Assembly (NCBI GenBank): GCA_947044405.1
Contig: CAMRHE010000012.1
Span: forward strand, 7,994,001 to 8,058,000
From: Leptodactylus fallax
Taxonomy: Eukaryota; Chordata; Amphibia; Anura; Leptodactylidae
Reading direction: 5' to 3'
Length of the DNA stretch: 64,000 nt
Below the pieces are notes generated by a model that made no database searches, was not told where the DNA came from, and saw only the letters and a list, made by a program, of their open reading frames with translations. Both the position numbers and the translations under genes were made by a program. Shown one piece after another: positions 11,910 to 21,955 of this stretch; position 1 is the first letter of the stretch; each line of letters starts with the position of its first letter.

Positions 11910-12127
11910 CATGAACTTTTGTTATTGACCAAATAGTTATTTTTCACCACAATTTTCAAATAAATTCTTTATAAATGAGACAATGTGATTTTCTAGATAT
12001 GTTTTCTCATTTTGTCTCTCATAGTTGAGGTCTACCTATGATGTCAATTACAGGCCGGCCTCATCTTTTTGAGTGGGAGAACTTGCACAATTGGTGGCTG
12101 ACTAAATACTTTTTTTTCCCCACTGTA

Positions 12128-13213
12128 TATATTGATCTATGCTTCTCAACAAATGTACAAAAAATGAAGATGAGGATCTTAGTATACATTTTCATCAAGT
12201 TGTATAAGCCCATTAGCTACTTTATGGTGACCTCTGTATAATATTGGGATGTGCGGTCCATGTCTTTTCTAAAATGTTGGTGTACTCACAAATCTGCTCC
12301 ATGCGAACATGTTGCATTAGTTCTTGCTCATAAAGAAAACAAGCATGATATTTTTCATACACACAGTACTGTCTCAATGTCTAAGTCATAGATTGTAGAA
12401 ATTCACTTCCTAATATACAAATGACTTTGATGTGAAGGTTCCATTTTGTAACATCAGTGGTTCGTGACAATGTTAATACTATCTTTAAAAAACATGCTTC
12501 TCGAGTCACAATAAGGAGTCTAACACAAGCCCTGAATTAGAAAAACAACAGGAATTAAGTTATTCACTTGTACCACAAATGGTCTAGCCCAAAGTCAATG
12601 TAAACAGGCGTTTGCTGACTTGTTGGTTCCTGAAAAGCTATTTCTTTTACATTGCGGTTTGAAAAGAAGTGAATTTGGAGAAGCTAGTTAGTAAAAAAAA
12701 TATTTTTTGAATGAAATTTACTTTGTGTTCAGTTGCTAAAGTTCTAAGTGAATGATAGAAATGAAAGCCTCTGTTTGTAAATAAGGGAAATAAATGAGCA
12801 GATGCTGAAATTAAATACACCATAACTACGTGGCGTCTACATTTTGGAAATGTTTTTAAATTACACTGTAAGAAAAACAATTTTGCATTTTCTATCCTCA
12901 AACATAAGGATTTATGCAGTAAACACAACTAATAGACTATGAGGCAATAGTCCAAACAGTGAACGGCTATAGCCTACCATAATCTGCAATAAAAAACTTA
13001 CTTTAGGAAATAAGTAAGAAATAATGTGTGATATTGACTGGTCTTGAACAAAAAAAATATGAAAATCAAACTACGCCTCTAACATTACTTCAAGTCTTGT
13101 AATGTCCTTATATGTAAGGAATCTAGTTTAAAGTGTAACTCACTTTTTTTTTGCTATTATGTAGGTAGGTGTTTGGAGACCATTTTTGTAATCTACTTTA
13201 TTGCCCTAAATAA
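12128..13213. other. No recognisable feature
   Basis: AT-rich sequence without named repeats. A 93-codon open frame on the minus strand (12,647-12,928) has no family resemblance. Confidence 0.45.
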
Positions 13214-13478
13214 ATTCATTTTTATTATAAAACAGGCTGCAACATTCTCCCTAGCAGCCCTCTAACTGAGCTGTTAGTAGGGAAAGTCCGTACACATTTG
13301 TATTGTAAATATGCAGATATGAAGCGGGCAGATGTTCATTTCAAATGGCTGTATCTTCGATTTTATACCACCTAGGAAAATGGTATCATAAGAAAGCTGA
13401 GATTCATGCTGCATATAAAATCACATTCCCGACTGTTTTTTGACTAGTGATATCTCTAATTATTTTACAGCTAGTACT

Positions 13479-14496
13479 CAGTGGCGTAACGAAAGTCTTG
13501 TGGGCCCCGAAGCAAACTATTGCCTGGGGACCCCTACCCCCTCCCTACAGCGAATTCTTTATAGTGACAGTTATGGGTGCTGCAGCGGTATCTCAAATAC
13601 ATGAAAGGGATACAGCTTTAGTACCCACAACTGCAGTTATCAAGAATACAGTGAGTGGCCAGTGCAGCGCCCGTTATATAAACAATACTAGGAGCTGCAT
13701 GCTGTGGGAAACAGCTGGTCTGCTGGGTCCTAACCTTCTTAGAGATGTAAGAGATTAGTGGGGGTCCAACACCTGAGGCCTCTGCTGATAAACTCGATGA
13801 AGATACTGTGGTGCTATTGCGAGCACTGTGACCCCTTCACTATTTACATTGCACAGTATCTGTTTTATAATAACTGTGCAATGTTATTACAGTCTGTAAT
13901 AATAGTGCATGGCTGCTATAAAACAGATGATGTGTGATGTGAATAGTGAAGGGACCCCACACAGTATAATATGCTCAACAATGGCCCCTCATAGTATAAT
14001 ATTCTCCACAGTGGCCCCCACACAGTATTATAAGCTCCACAGTGGCCACCACACAGTATAATATGCTCCATAGTTGCTCCCTCACAGTGTAATATGCTCC
14101 ACAGTGGCTCCCATACAGTATAATATGTTCCTCAATGGCCCCCACACAGCATAATATGCTCCACAGTGACCCCACACAGTTTTATATGCTCCACAGTGGC
14201 CCCCATACAATATAATATGCTCCACAGTGGCCCAACACAGTATAATATGATCTGTCCGATTCTCTTCAAGCATCTTCTTCAGCCCTCTTCTGCCTGCGGC
14301 TGAGGTAAACATGCCCCAGACGTCACTGCTGGGGCCTGTGATTGGTCACCCTTTCCATTAAAAATATATATATAGGTTGAGAAACCAGGCTTTCCCCGAC
14401 CGCAATCATGGTGGTCTGGGGCCCCGGCTATTTCCAGCTGGCTCTCCGGGCCCAGTCATGGTTGCACCCCCTGCGACCGTGATCATTACGCCACTG
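13479..14496. mobile_element. Non-autonomous hAT element carrying a minisatellite
   Basis: The ends are CAGTGGCGTAACGA at 13,479 and TCATTACGCCACTG ending at 14,496. The flanks are CTAGTACT (13,471-13,478) and CTAGTACA (14,497-14,504), an 8-bp duplication with one mismatch, as expected for the hAT superfamily. Length is 1,018 bp. No transposase frame. The middle carries a tandem array (13,957-14,245). Confidence 0.88.
13957..14245. repeat. ~32-bp minisatellite (CACAGTATAATATGCTCCAC family)
   Basis: About nine tandem copies of a ~31-33-bp unit built on CACAGTATAATATGCTCCAC followed by AGTGGCCCC. Read on the other strand it is the same family as the arrays at 43,032-43,275 and 54,614-55,275 (GGCCACTGTGGAGCA). 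Open frames across it on the minus strand are a by-product of the repeat. Confidence 0.85.
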
Positions 14497-14770
14497 CTAG
14501 TACATTAATCTTGGCAGAGAATCCCCACTTTCGATATGATACCAGAACCATTTTTCTAAGTGCTATAAAACCAAAGATACAGCCATTTGAACTGACCATC
14601 CCCTCTTTGATATATGCTTCCGCACTATGTACTACATTGAGTTAGAGCATTGATAATGGGAACTTTGCAGCCTGTTTTCTATTAAAAGGATGTTTGATCA
14701 GATTACTCTAGATGCACACATCTTGTGATCGGTGAGGGTTCCAATGGTTGTGGATAGTGGCTACTTGATA

Positions 14771-16400
14771 CAGTGGGTACGGAAAGTATTCAGACCCCTT
14801 TAAATTTTTCACTCTTTGTTTCATTGCAGCCATTTGCTAAAAGCAAAAAAGTTCATTTTATTTCTCATTAATGTACACTCAGCACCCCATCTTGACAGAA
14901 AAAAAAAAAAAATGTAGATATTTTTTGCAAATTTATTAAAAAAAGTAAAACTGAAATATCACATGGTCATAAGTATTCAGACCCTTTGCTGTGACACTCA
15001 GATTTAACTCACATGCTGTCCATTTCCTTCTGATCCTCCTTGAGATGGTCCTACTCCTTCATTGGAGTCCAGCTGTGTTTAATTAAACTGATTAGACTTG
15101 ATTAGGAAAGGCACACACCTGTCTATATAAGACCTCACAGCTCACAGTGCATGTCAAAGCAAATGAGAATCATGAGGTCAAAGGAACTGCCCAAGGAGCT
15201 CAGAGACAGAATTGTGGCAAGGCACAGATCTAGCCAAATTTAGAAAAGAATTTCTGCAGCACTCAAGGTTTTTAAGAGCACAGTGGCCTCCATAATCCTT
15301 AAATGGAAAAAGTTTGGGACGACCAGAACTCTTCCTAGACCTGACCGTCCAGCCAAACTGATCAATCGTGGGAGAAGAACCTTGGTGAGAGAGGTAAAGA
15401 AGAACCCAAAGATCACTGTGGCTGAGCTCCAGAGATGCAGTAGGGAGATGGGAGAAAGTTTCACAAAGTCATCTTATCACTGCAGCCCTCCACCAGTCGG
15501 GGCTTTAAGGCAGAGTGGCCCAAAGAAAGCCTCTCCTCAGTGCAAGACATATGAAAGCCCGCATAGAGTTTGCCAAAAAACACATGAAGGACTATTAGAA
15601 ATAAGATTCTCTGCTCTGATGAGACAAAGATTGAACTTTTTGGTGTTAAACCTAAGTGGTATGTGTAGAGAAAACCAGGCACTGCTCATCACCTGCCCAA
15701 TACAATCCCAGCAGTGAAACATGGTGGTGGCAGCATCATGCTATGGGGGTGTTTTTCAGCTGCAAGGACAGGACAACTGGTTGCAATTGAAGGAAAGATG
15801 AATCTGACCAAGTACAGAGATATCCTGGAAGAAAACCTCTTCCAGAGTGCTCTGGACCTCAGACTGGGCCGAAGGTTCACCTTCCAACAAGACAGTGACC
15901 CTAAGAACACAGCTAAAATAACAAAGGAGTGGCTTCGGAACAACTCTGTGGCCATTCTTGACTGGCCCAACCAGAGCCCTGACCTCAACCCAATTGAGCA
16001 TCTCTGGAGAGACCTGAAAATGGTTGTCCACCAATGTTCACCATCCAACCTAACGGAACTGGAGAGGATCTGCAAGGAAGAATGGAAGAGGTTCCCCAAA
16101 TCCAGATGTGAAAAACTTCTTGCATCATTCCCAAGAAGACTCATGGCTGTACTAGCGCAAAAGGGTGCTTCTACTCAATACTGAGCAAAGGGTCTGAATA
16201 CTTATGACCATGTGATATTTCAGTTTCTCTTTTTTAATACATTTGCAAAAATATCTACATTTCTGTTGTTTTCTGTCAAGATGGGGTGCTGAGTGTACAT
16301 TAATGAGAAATAAAATGAACTTTTTTGCTTTTAGCACATGGCTGCAATGAAACAAAGAGTGAAAAATTTAAAGGGGTCTGAATACTTTCTGTACTCACTG
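14771..16400 (+). mobile_element. Tc1/mariner transposon
   Basis: The ends start CAGTGGGTACGGAAAGTATT on the left and, in reverse complement, CAGTGAGTACAGAAAGTATT on the right. TA flanks both ends (14,769-14,770 and 16,401-16,402). The terminal repeats extend for about 200 bp, including AATGTACACTCAGCACCCCA in both arms. Length 1,630 bp. It seems to sit inside a T2-like element, because AATACCCCTTTAA follows directly on the right (16,410-16,422). Confidence 0.92.
15172..16184 (+). pseudogene. Tc1 transposase with nonsense and frameshift
   Basis: The start reads MRSKELPKELRDRIVARHRS and the frame meets a TAG at 15,241. The same frame continues with the helix-turn-helix region and RPDRPAKLINRGRRTLVREV, then drifts out of frame after about 15,470. 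The SDETKIELF block with the first Asp is present in another frame near 15,617-15,645. From 15,714 the frame is open to the end: [22 protein letters not shown] (second Asp present), [17 protein letters not shown] (Glu present) and QKGASTQY. All three acidic positions can be seen, but not in one frame. Compared with the intact copy at 60,680-61,702 the length is about right, so only small changes inactivate it. Confidence 0.87.
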
Positions 16401-16402
16401 TA

Positions 16403-16823
16403 TCTTCAGAATACCCCTTTAACTCCCATAGATTTGAATAAAGAAAATATAGAGTTTCCTGGGTTTTTCACATGGACTCAGGATATGAGAACAGTCACTT
16501 AGGCGGAAAGAGATTCAGGCTAACTACCAAATGCAGGACCTGCACACCATAATGCCCCCAGCAATGCACTGTGGCTGGTTTGATATTTAGTCTGATATCT
16601 GTGACAGGCTCCCTTTAATTAAAAAAAAATGTCCATTCTTAGAACCCCAGCACAACCTTGTTGTCATAAATATAACAACAATTGTTTATAAATTACACAT
16701 GTTGGAACAACTTTTATAATAGCAAAATTATAATTCTACTTGTTATATAGAAGAGAAAAAATGTCTCAATTATGGCCATTTTTATCTCGTCTTTCTTATT
16801 CTTTGAGAATTCAAGCTTAACAG
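16403..16823. other. T2-like right end, otherwise unassigned
   Basis: AATACCCCTTTAA at 16,410-16,422 looks like the right end of a T2-type MITE whose left part may be TTAAAAGGATG near 14,682, split by the Tc1 element. Beyond 16,423 I see nothing recognisable up to the Gypsy LTR, except a CCCTTTAA at 16,611-16,618. Confidence 0.35.
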
Positions 16824-17795
16824 TGTGAACCGAGAGCAAGGCAGGTGGTTTGGTCTCCGCAACCAGAAATGAACGCACACGCGGTAGTTCAAGAAAAGAA
16901 TATATATTTACTATAAGTTAATAAAGGCTATTTGAAGGTAAAATGACAGGGATAAAGACAAGCAAAATATACAATATAGCATGAACAATTTCAAGGCAAA
17001 TTCTGCAATGGTTTCTACTTTTACTCTGTCCAATTCTGCAGTATGGACACTGAATGAACAATATACTCAAAACTATCCCTAACTGACCCTGACATCACAT
17101 TTGGGTGCACCCCCTTTTCCCCAGTGGTCCAGGTGGACCGCTTACAGTCTGTAGAAGCGCGCGGTGGGGCCCAAAGTCGTTCCTTTCTTTTATAGTGAAA
17201 CGTCCTCTCCTCACTGTTATCAGGATCTTGGGAGAAATGAAGTCCTCTTTAACCGGGAAACCCAATGAATGCAATGTAATCCAACAGCAGATTCCACTCA
17301 GCACACTGACAGTCCTGCCGAATCCATACACTGAGCTGGGATGTAAGCCGGGGTTTAGCAGGTGCTGTCCAGTACATCAACAGCACTGCGAGTCTCTATC
17401 TGTGGTATCCATATACACAGTCACAATGTCAGTCTCACTGATCAGCCACTGAGCACAGTTCCTTTCACGTGGACTCACTAGTCCTGTTGTCTCTTTACAC
17501 TCTGTTTGTCTCTGGACCAAGATACAGCTTAGCTGTACAGAAAAATATCCACACCAGTTCAATACAACACTTGCTAAGATGGCTGCTGCTCTCTGTCTCG
17601 TCACTTCCTGCTTCTCTGCTCACATTTTGTCTGCAGAACAGGCAAGCTGACATAAAAGGGGGGGGGAGTCACTCCAGCATCATGTCACAATTACAATGGC
17701 TGCTGTCTTAAAGGAACAGAATCACAGAAATACATTCAACATTAACAGTTTATACAGACAAATGAAGCTTAGGACAACATTGGCTGTCTCTTACA
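16824..17795 (-). repeat. 3' LTR of the Gypsy element
   Basis: 972 bp, same ends as the 5' LTR. It directly follows the polypurine tract. Open frames that lie wholly in this LTR also occur at the same offsets in the other LTR; they are not genes. Confidence 0.95.
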
Positions 17796-17815
17796 TATTC
17801 CCCCCCACTTTAAGA
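17796..17815 (-). promoter_or_regulatory. Polypurine tract
   Basis: The minus strand reads AAAGTGGGGGGGAATA immediately before the 3' LTR. A purine run in this place primes plus-strand DNA synthesis in LTR elements. Confidence 0.85.
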
Positions 17816-17978
17816 TTGGCAGTCCCTGCCTATGACTGTATATCCAGAGGGTTGTACTTTTATGCACAGGGTGGTAGTATACCGATGTATGGCAGGCCAA
17901 ACAAACTTATCCTGCGCATACCGAACAGGGGGAATACCAGCATTTGGCCTAGTGGTCCGTCTGAGGACCGGTGGTATA

Positions 17979-19442
17979 TTATGGGGTGCTGCAGCTATGG
18001 GTTGAGAAGGACCAGCGGATTCCGCACCAGAGGGGGCACAGGCCGGAGATACAGTAGTCACAGGTGGAACATCCCCAGGAGCAGGGATCGGCCAATCCAT
18101 CCTCCTCGTCTGAGGCCCATTCCGCACCTCCATTCTCTGACTGTGGGAGCTCATTCACATTGGCAGGCCCATCGTGATTTGTCCCTTCAGAATGACACAG
18201 GCGCAACATATTTCGGTGAAGTACTCGAACACAATCAGTTCCTTCTTTCTGGACCTGGTACACTGGCCCATTCGCATACTTGCGGCCAACAACACGATAC
18301 GGCAAAGCCTCCCATCGGCTTTCCAATTTCCCTTGGGGTTTCTTGACACGAACTAGCACCAGGTCGCCTGGTTGCAATGGTGCTTCTTGCACTGGGGTCT
18401 TATCAGGATGGGGATGTTCTTGCAGGCGCTGCCGCACCAATCGATGGATCATCTCAAGTCTCTGCCGGTGCGCCCGCACCCAAGAGGTTGGATCCCTCGG
18501 AGGGAACCCATCCACATCATCCAACTGTAATTCTCCTACACTTCGCCCAGACCGCCCAAAGAGAAGTGTATAAGGAGAGTACCCCGTTGTAGAATGGACC
18601 TGATTGTTATAGGCCCACACCATTTCAGACAAGAACTGAGGCCACTGTAACTTCTTGTCTTCCTCCAGAGTCCGCAGCATCTGTAGCAGAGTTCTGTTGA
18701 ATCTTTCACAGGCCCCATTTCCCTGAGGGTGGTATGGAGTCGTGTGCGACTTCTTTATCCCGTAGATACGTTGAACTTCTTTCATTACGTGTCCCTCAAA
18801 GCAGGCACCCTGGTCGGAGTGGATGCGTTTAGGGCACCCATATACTCGAATGAAATCTTGGCACAGAGCACGAGCTGCTGACTCAGCTGTCTGGTCCTTG
18901 GTGGCGGTTACCACCGCAAATTTGGTGAAGTGATCCACCATTACGAGGCAATACTGGTGTCCGCTATTGGATGGGCCCACCATTAGATAGTCTATCATGA
19001 CGATTTCTAAAGGTTCCTGGGTCACGATGGTTTGCAGGGGAGCTCTCTGTTCTATTGCCTTATGGATCTCACAAGTTCGACAGCTGCGGCATACTTCTTC
19101 GACCATTTGACGAAGACCAGGGCAGTAAATCAGTCGCTGTAACCAACGAAAGGTCTTCTCATGACCAAAATGTCCATTCTTATTATGAGCCTCAACTGCC
19201 AACGAGCGAGCCAGTTCACTAGGCACCACAATTTGGTATCGAATGTCGATCTCAGAAGGTAAATAGACCTTTCGGCATAGCACTCCATTTTTCATCTCCA
19301 ACTTTTCCCACTGACTCAGAACAGATAATATCTCACGTGTCAGTCGTTCTCTTTCCTCTCTACAGGGCTTCTGGCCTTTCTCAACACACTTGATCATCTG
19401 TGCCAGCCCCTCATGGGTCTGTTGTATCTGTGCCCATTCCTG
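17979..19442 (-). pseudogene. pol: Gypsy pol, integrase part
   Basis: In frame with RT after one TGA. It opens with QEWAQIQQTHEGLAQM and reaches the zinc-binding HHCC domain (HNKNGHFGHEKTF with CRSCRTC). The catalytic core shows VMIDYLMVG (Asp), HSDQGACFEG (Asp) and PQGNGACERFNRT (Glu), the D,D35E triad of retroviral integrases. The C-terminal part has LQPGDLVLVRVKKPQGK and ALPYRVVGRKYANGPVYQV, the usual basic/SH3-like tail. No chromodomain could be recognised. The frame stops at 17,979, about 180 bp before the 3' LTR. The integrase by itself is complete, but it would be translated only if the TGA were read through. Confidence 0.88.
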
Positions 19443-21515
19443 TCATGAGGGACCAAAGAAAGGAGCCGTTTCAGTCCCCTCCAACTCAAACTGATTAGCG
19501 GCGGCCAAGGCCTGTGAAAATCTGCTGAAGTCGGGCACCTCCACATGCTCCAACTCATGATCCACGTCTACTGTGGGGGTCTGGGCGGTTACCCTAGAAA
19601 GCCCGTCAGCATTCTGGTTCTCTGTCTTGGACCGATACTTAATGCGGTAATTGAACTTAGTCATTCGGGCTATCCACCTCTGCTCTAACGCCCCGAGCTT
19701 GGCATTTTCCAGGTGAGCTAGTGGGTTGTTGTCAGTCAGTACTAAAACTTCAGCACCGGTCAAATATTCAGAGAATTTCTCGGTCATGGCCCATACCAGT
19801 GCCAACAGCTCCAACTTAAATGAACTATAATTCTCGGGGTTTCTTTCAGAATCTCTCAAAGACCGGCTGCCGTACGCTATGACCCTCTCCTGGCCATCCT
19901 GAAGCTGGGAAAGCACTGCTCCAAGACCATACAGGCTTGCATCCGTATACAGCTGGAACGGCAAGTGGTAATCAGCATATGCCAAGATTGGGGCTGTTGT
20001 CAGTGCATCCTTTAATGCCTGGAAGGCTTGTTCCTGTTCAGGTCCCCACTTCACGGACCGGTTCTTTGGACCACCGGATGTGCCTCGTAGGAGAGCATTA
20101 AGTGGTGCTGCTACCTTGGCGAAATCCTTAATAAACCGTCGATAGTAACCGGCTACTCCAAGGAACGCCCTCACTTCTCGCAGGGTAGTCGGTATTGGCC
20201 AATCTTGAACAGCCGCTATCTTGTCTCTTGATGGTCTCACCCCTTCTCCTGATACGCGGTGACCCAAGTAATCAATTTCAGATTGGAACAACCGACATTT
20301 ACTGGGTTTCAATTTGAGCCCATGTTCCCGCAATCTTCGAAATACTTGCCCCAACTGGTGGAGATGGTCTTCAAAGGTCGCAGAATACACTATAATGTCA
20401 TCCAAGTAGATGAGAGTGAACTCAAAGTTGAAGTCACCGAGACATTTCTCCATCAACCGCTGAAACTTTCCGGGTGCATTTGTCAACCCGAAGGGCATCC
20501 GGTTAAATTCGTATAGTCCCATGGGCAAGATGAATGCCGTCTTCTCCTTGTCTTTTGTGGCCATCGGCACCTGCCAATACCCACTAGCCAGATCTAGTGA
20601 GGAGAAGTACCGGGCTCTCCCCAGCGCTGAGAGGGACTCCTCAATCCATGGCAAGGGGTAGGAATCTCGTACGGTGCAAGCGTTTAACTTCCGATAGTCT
20701 ACGCAAAATCGGATGGACCCATCTTTTTTTCTTACTAACACCACAGGAGCTGCCCAGGGACTCTGGCTTTCTTGGATGATCCCACCCTGTAGCATCTTAG
20801 CTAACAGTTCTTTTACTTCCTGATACAACTGTGGAGGAATTTGTCGGTAGCGCTCTCTAATTGGAGGGGTGTCTCCTGTGGGAATCTCATGGTAGATCCC
20901 TGTGGTACATCCAAAATCTTCAGCATACCGTGAAAAGGCGGCTCGGTTCTCCCACAACAGTTCATCTACCTTCTGCACACATTCCAGAGAACATGAACTT
21001 GCATCCATCTTCATCTGTTCTCGAATTGCACGGCCATTCCATTCAGAGGTGGGTTCCTCATCTTCTCCCATGGACACAGTTACGGTCCACTCATCCCTTT
21101 CAGTCGGCTTCAGCTGCATTGGAGTTACTTTCCTTACTTCCTCCGGAGTCACATAGATGTTAGCCAGCTGCCTCCCTGGGGTCAGGTCCACACTCTGGTC
21201 CTGAGTGTTTACACATCGAAGTGGTACTCTTCCATTGCGAACTATTGCCAAGGAACGGGCCACTAGCGGATCAACACCTCCTTCGGCTGCCTGCAGTGGT
21301 TCTACCAACACAGCTATGCCTCTAGTTTCCGACAGGTGCCTACGGGCATAGACACTATTGTCTCCCGACTGGGTGGCAGTGTAACTTTTGTATGCAAAGG
21401 AACTGAAATTCGAGCCAGAGGACGCTGCGCATCCGAACTTTTCTGTAAGCCACATGTCCGGATCAGCCGCTGGAAAGCTGTTTGAGTAGGCCGATGGGTG
21501 GTGGTTTCTTTCCAA
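19443..21515 (-). pseudogene. pol: Gypsy pol, reverse transcriptase and RNase H part
   Basis: The meaningful part starts near 21,340 (TRGIAVLVEPLQ); the first 55 or so codons of the open frame only shadow the protease frame. RT blocks are in order: VVLVRKKDGSIRFCVDYRKL, ARYFSSLDLASGYWQVPM (first Asp), FNRMPFGLTNAPGKFQRLME, and YLDD at about residue 372. The RNase H domain follows (LYTDASLYGLGAVLSQ, then VLTDNNPLAHL). The frame ends at a TGA (19,443-19,445) after FFGPS; the same frame continues at once into the integrase. The TGA follows TCA and could be a CGA mutated at a CpG. RT converts element RNA to DNA with Gag particles as site. Confidence 0.9.
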
Positions 21516-21952
21516 TAACCGTGACCTTTCTTTTCAAAGAGGATCTGATCTAATTCTTTTAACACATTCATCCCCAAAATGACAGGGACCTTTACTTCAT
21601 GTGACTCCTGTACCACCACAATGCCTTTCCTACCCAGATCTTGGCCACATACCCGGACATTCATCCAGGCCACTCCCACGACTGGAACTGGTAACTGGTT
21701 AGCTGCGACCACTCGTACGAATGTATGGGGATCATATTTCACATGTTGCTGGAAGTACCGTTCATAACAGTCTCTACTCAAGGTCGTTACTTGGGAACCC
21801 GTGTCAATCATCCCGGTAACCGGAATACCCTCCATTTCCACCTGTATAACAGGACTTGCAGCGATCAGGTCATCATTAGGGCATTCTCCCCACATAGTCT
21901 CCTTGTCAGTCTCCCCTACTACACGCCCTACAGCAGCAGGGGACTTCAGTTT
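21314..21952 (-). CDS. pol: Gypsy pol, protease part
   Basis: Open in the -1 frame from the slippery site; the first ATG in this frame is at 21,895. Near the N-terminus it reads VEMEGIPVTGMIDTGSQVTT, with the DTGS active site of a retroviral-type aspartic protease, then VPVILGMNVLKELDQ, which fits the ILG(M/L)(D/N) block of Ty3/Gypsy proteases. The frame ends at a TAG (21,314-21,316) in the spacer before RT, whereas RT is open in the next -1 frame from about 21,340 on. Either a 1-nt indel broke a single pol frame or a second frameshift is used. The lack of an obvious slippery heptamer here favours a mutation. Confidence 0.85.
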   Translation of the reverse strand, partial: KLKSPAAVGRVVGETDKETMWGECPNDDLIAASPVIQVEMEGIPVTGMIDTGSQVTTLSRDCYERYFQQHVKYDPHTFVRVVAANQLPVPVVGVAWMNVRVCGQDLGRKGIVVVQESHEVKVPVILGMNVLKELDQILFEKKGHGYWKETTTHRPTQTAFQRLIRTCGLQKSSDAQRPLARISVPLHTKVTLPPSRETIVSMPVGTCRKLEA

Positions 21953-21955
21953 AAC
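21913..21955 (-). promoter_or_regulatory. Candidate -1 frameshift signal between gag and pol
   Basis: The gag frame ends CCG TTA AAC TGA, giving the heptamer G TTA AAC directly before the stop. GUUAAAC is a known X XXY YYZ slippery site. Six bases later an 8-bp stem can form: CCCCTGCT (21,935-21,942) with AGTAGGGG (21,913-21,920), including one G-U pair, around a 14-nt loop. The protease frame is the -1 frame and is open across this point. Confidence 0.75.

Larger units (their letters stand above)
9861..12125 (+). mobile_element. Tc1/mariner transposon carrying a solo LTR
   Basis: The ends are inverted repeats starting CAGTGGGGAAAAAAAGTATT, flanked by TA at 9,859-9,860 and 12,126-12,127. The terminal repeats are about 200 bp and include GACATCATAGGTAGACCTCA and its mirror. 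Total length is 2,265 bp; removing the 657-bp LTR and its 5-bp duplication leaves about 1,600 bp, the usual size for the family. The transposase frame lies between 10,888 and 11,909. Confidence 0.93.
13214..14690. mobile_element. Inverted-repeat element split by a hAT insertion
   Basis: The left part (about 13,220-13,470) and the reverse complement of the right part (about 14,505-14,685) match: both contain AAACAGGCTGCAA, TTCAAATGGCTGTATCTT, a TTTTATA-CAC-T segment and an AAAAATGG-like segment in the same order. Together, without the hAT insertion, this is a palindromic non-autonomous element of about 460 bp. Its exact ends and target duplication were not resolved. Confidence 0.6.

Noticed and set aside
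13975..14312. Minus-strand open frames with repeated YGGHCGAY-like peptides
   Set aside because: Same explanation: translation of the minisatellite in the hAT element.
17095..17711. Several 75-115-codon frames repeated exactly at 23,276-23,892
   Set aside because: They lie in the two LTRs and are duplicated with them; no domain resemblance.
21314..21345. Second programmed -1 frameshift between protease and RT
   Set aside because: The overlap has no X XXY YYZ heptamer in the right phase (it reads TGT CGG AAA CTA GAG); a 1-nt mutation is simpler. Not excluded, as noted in the findings.
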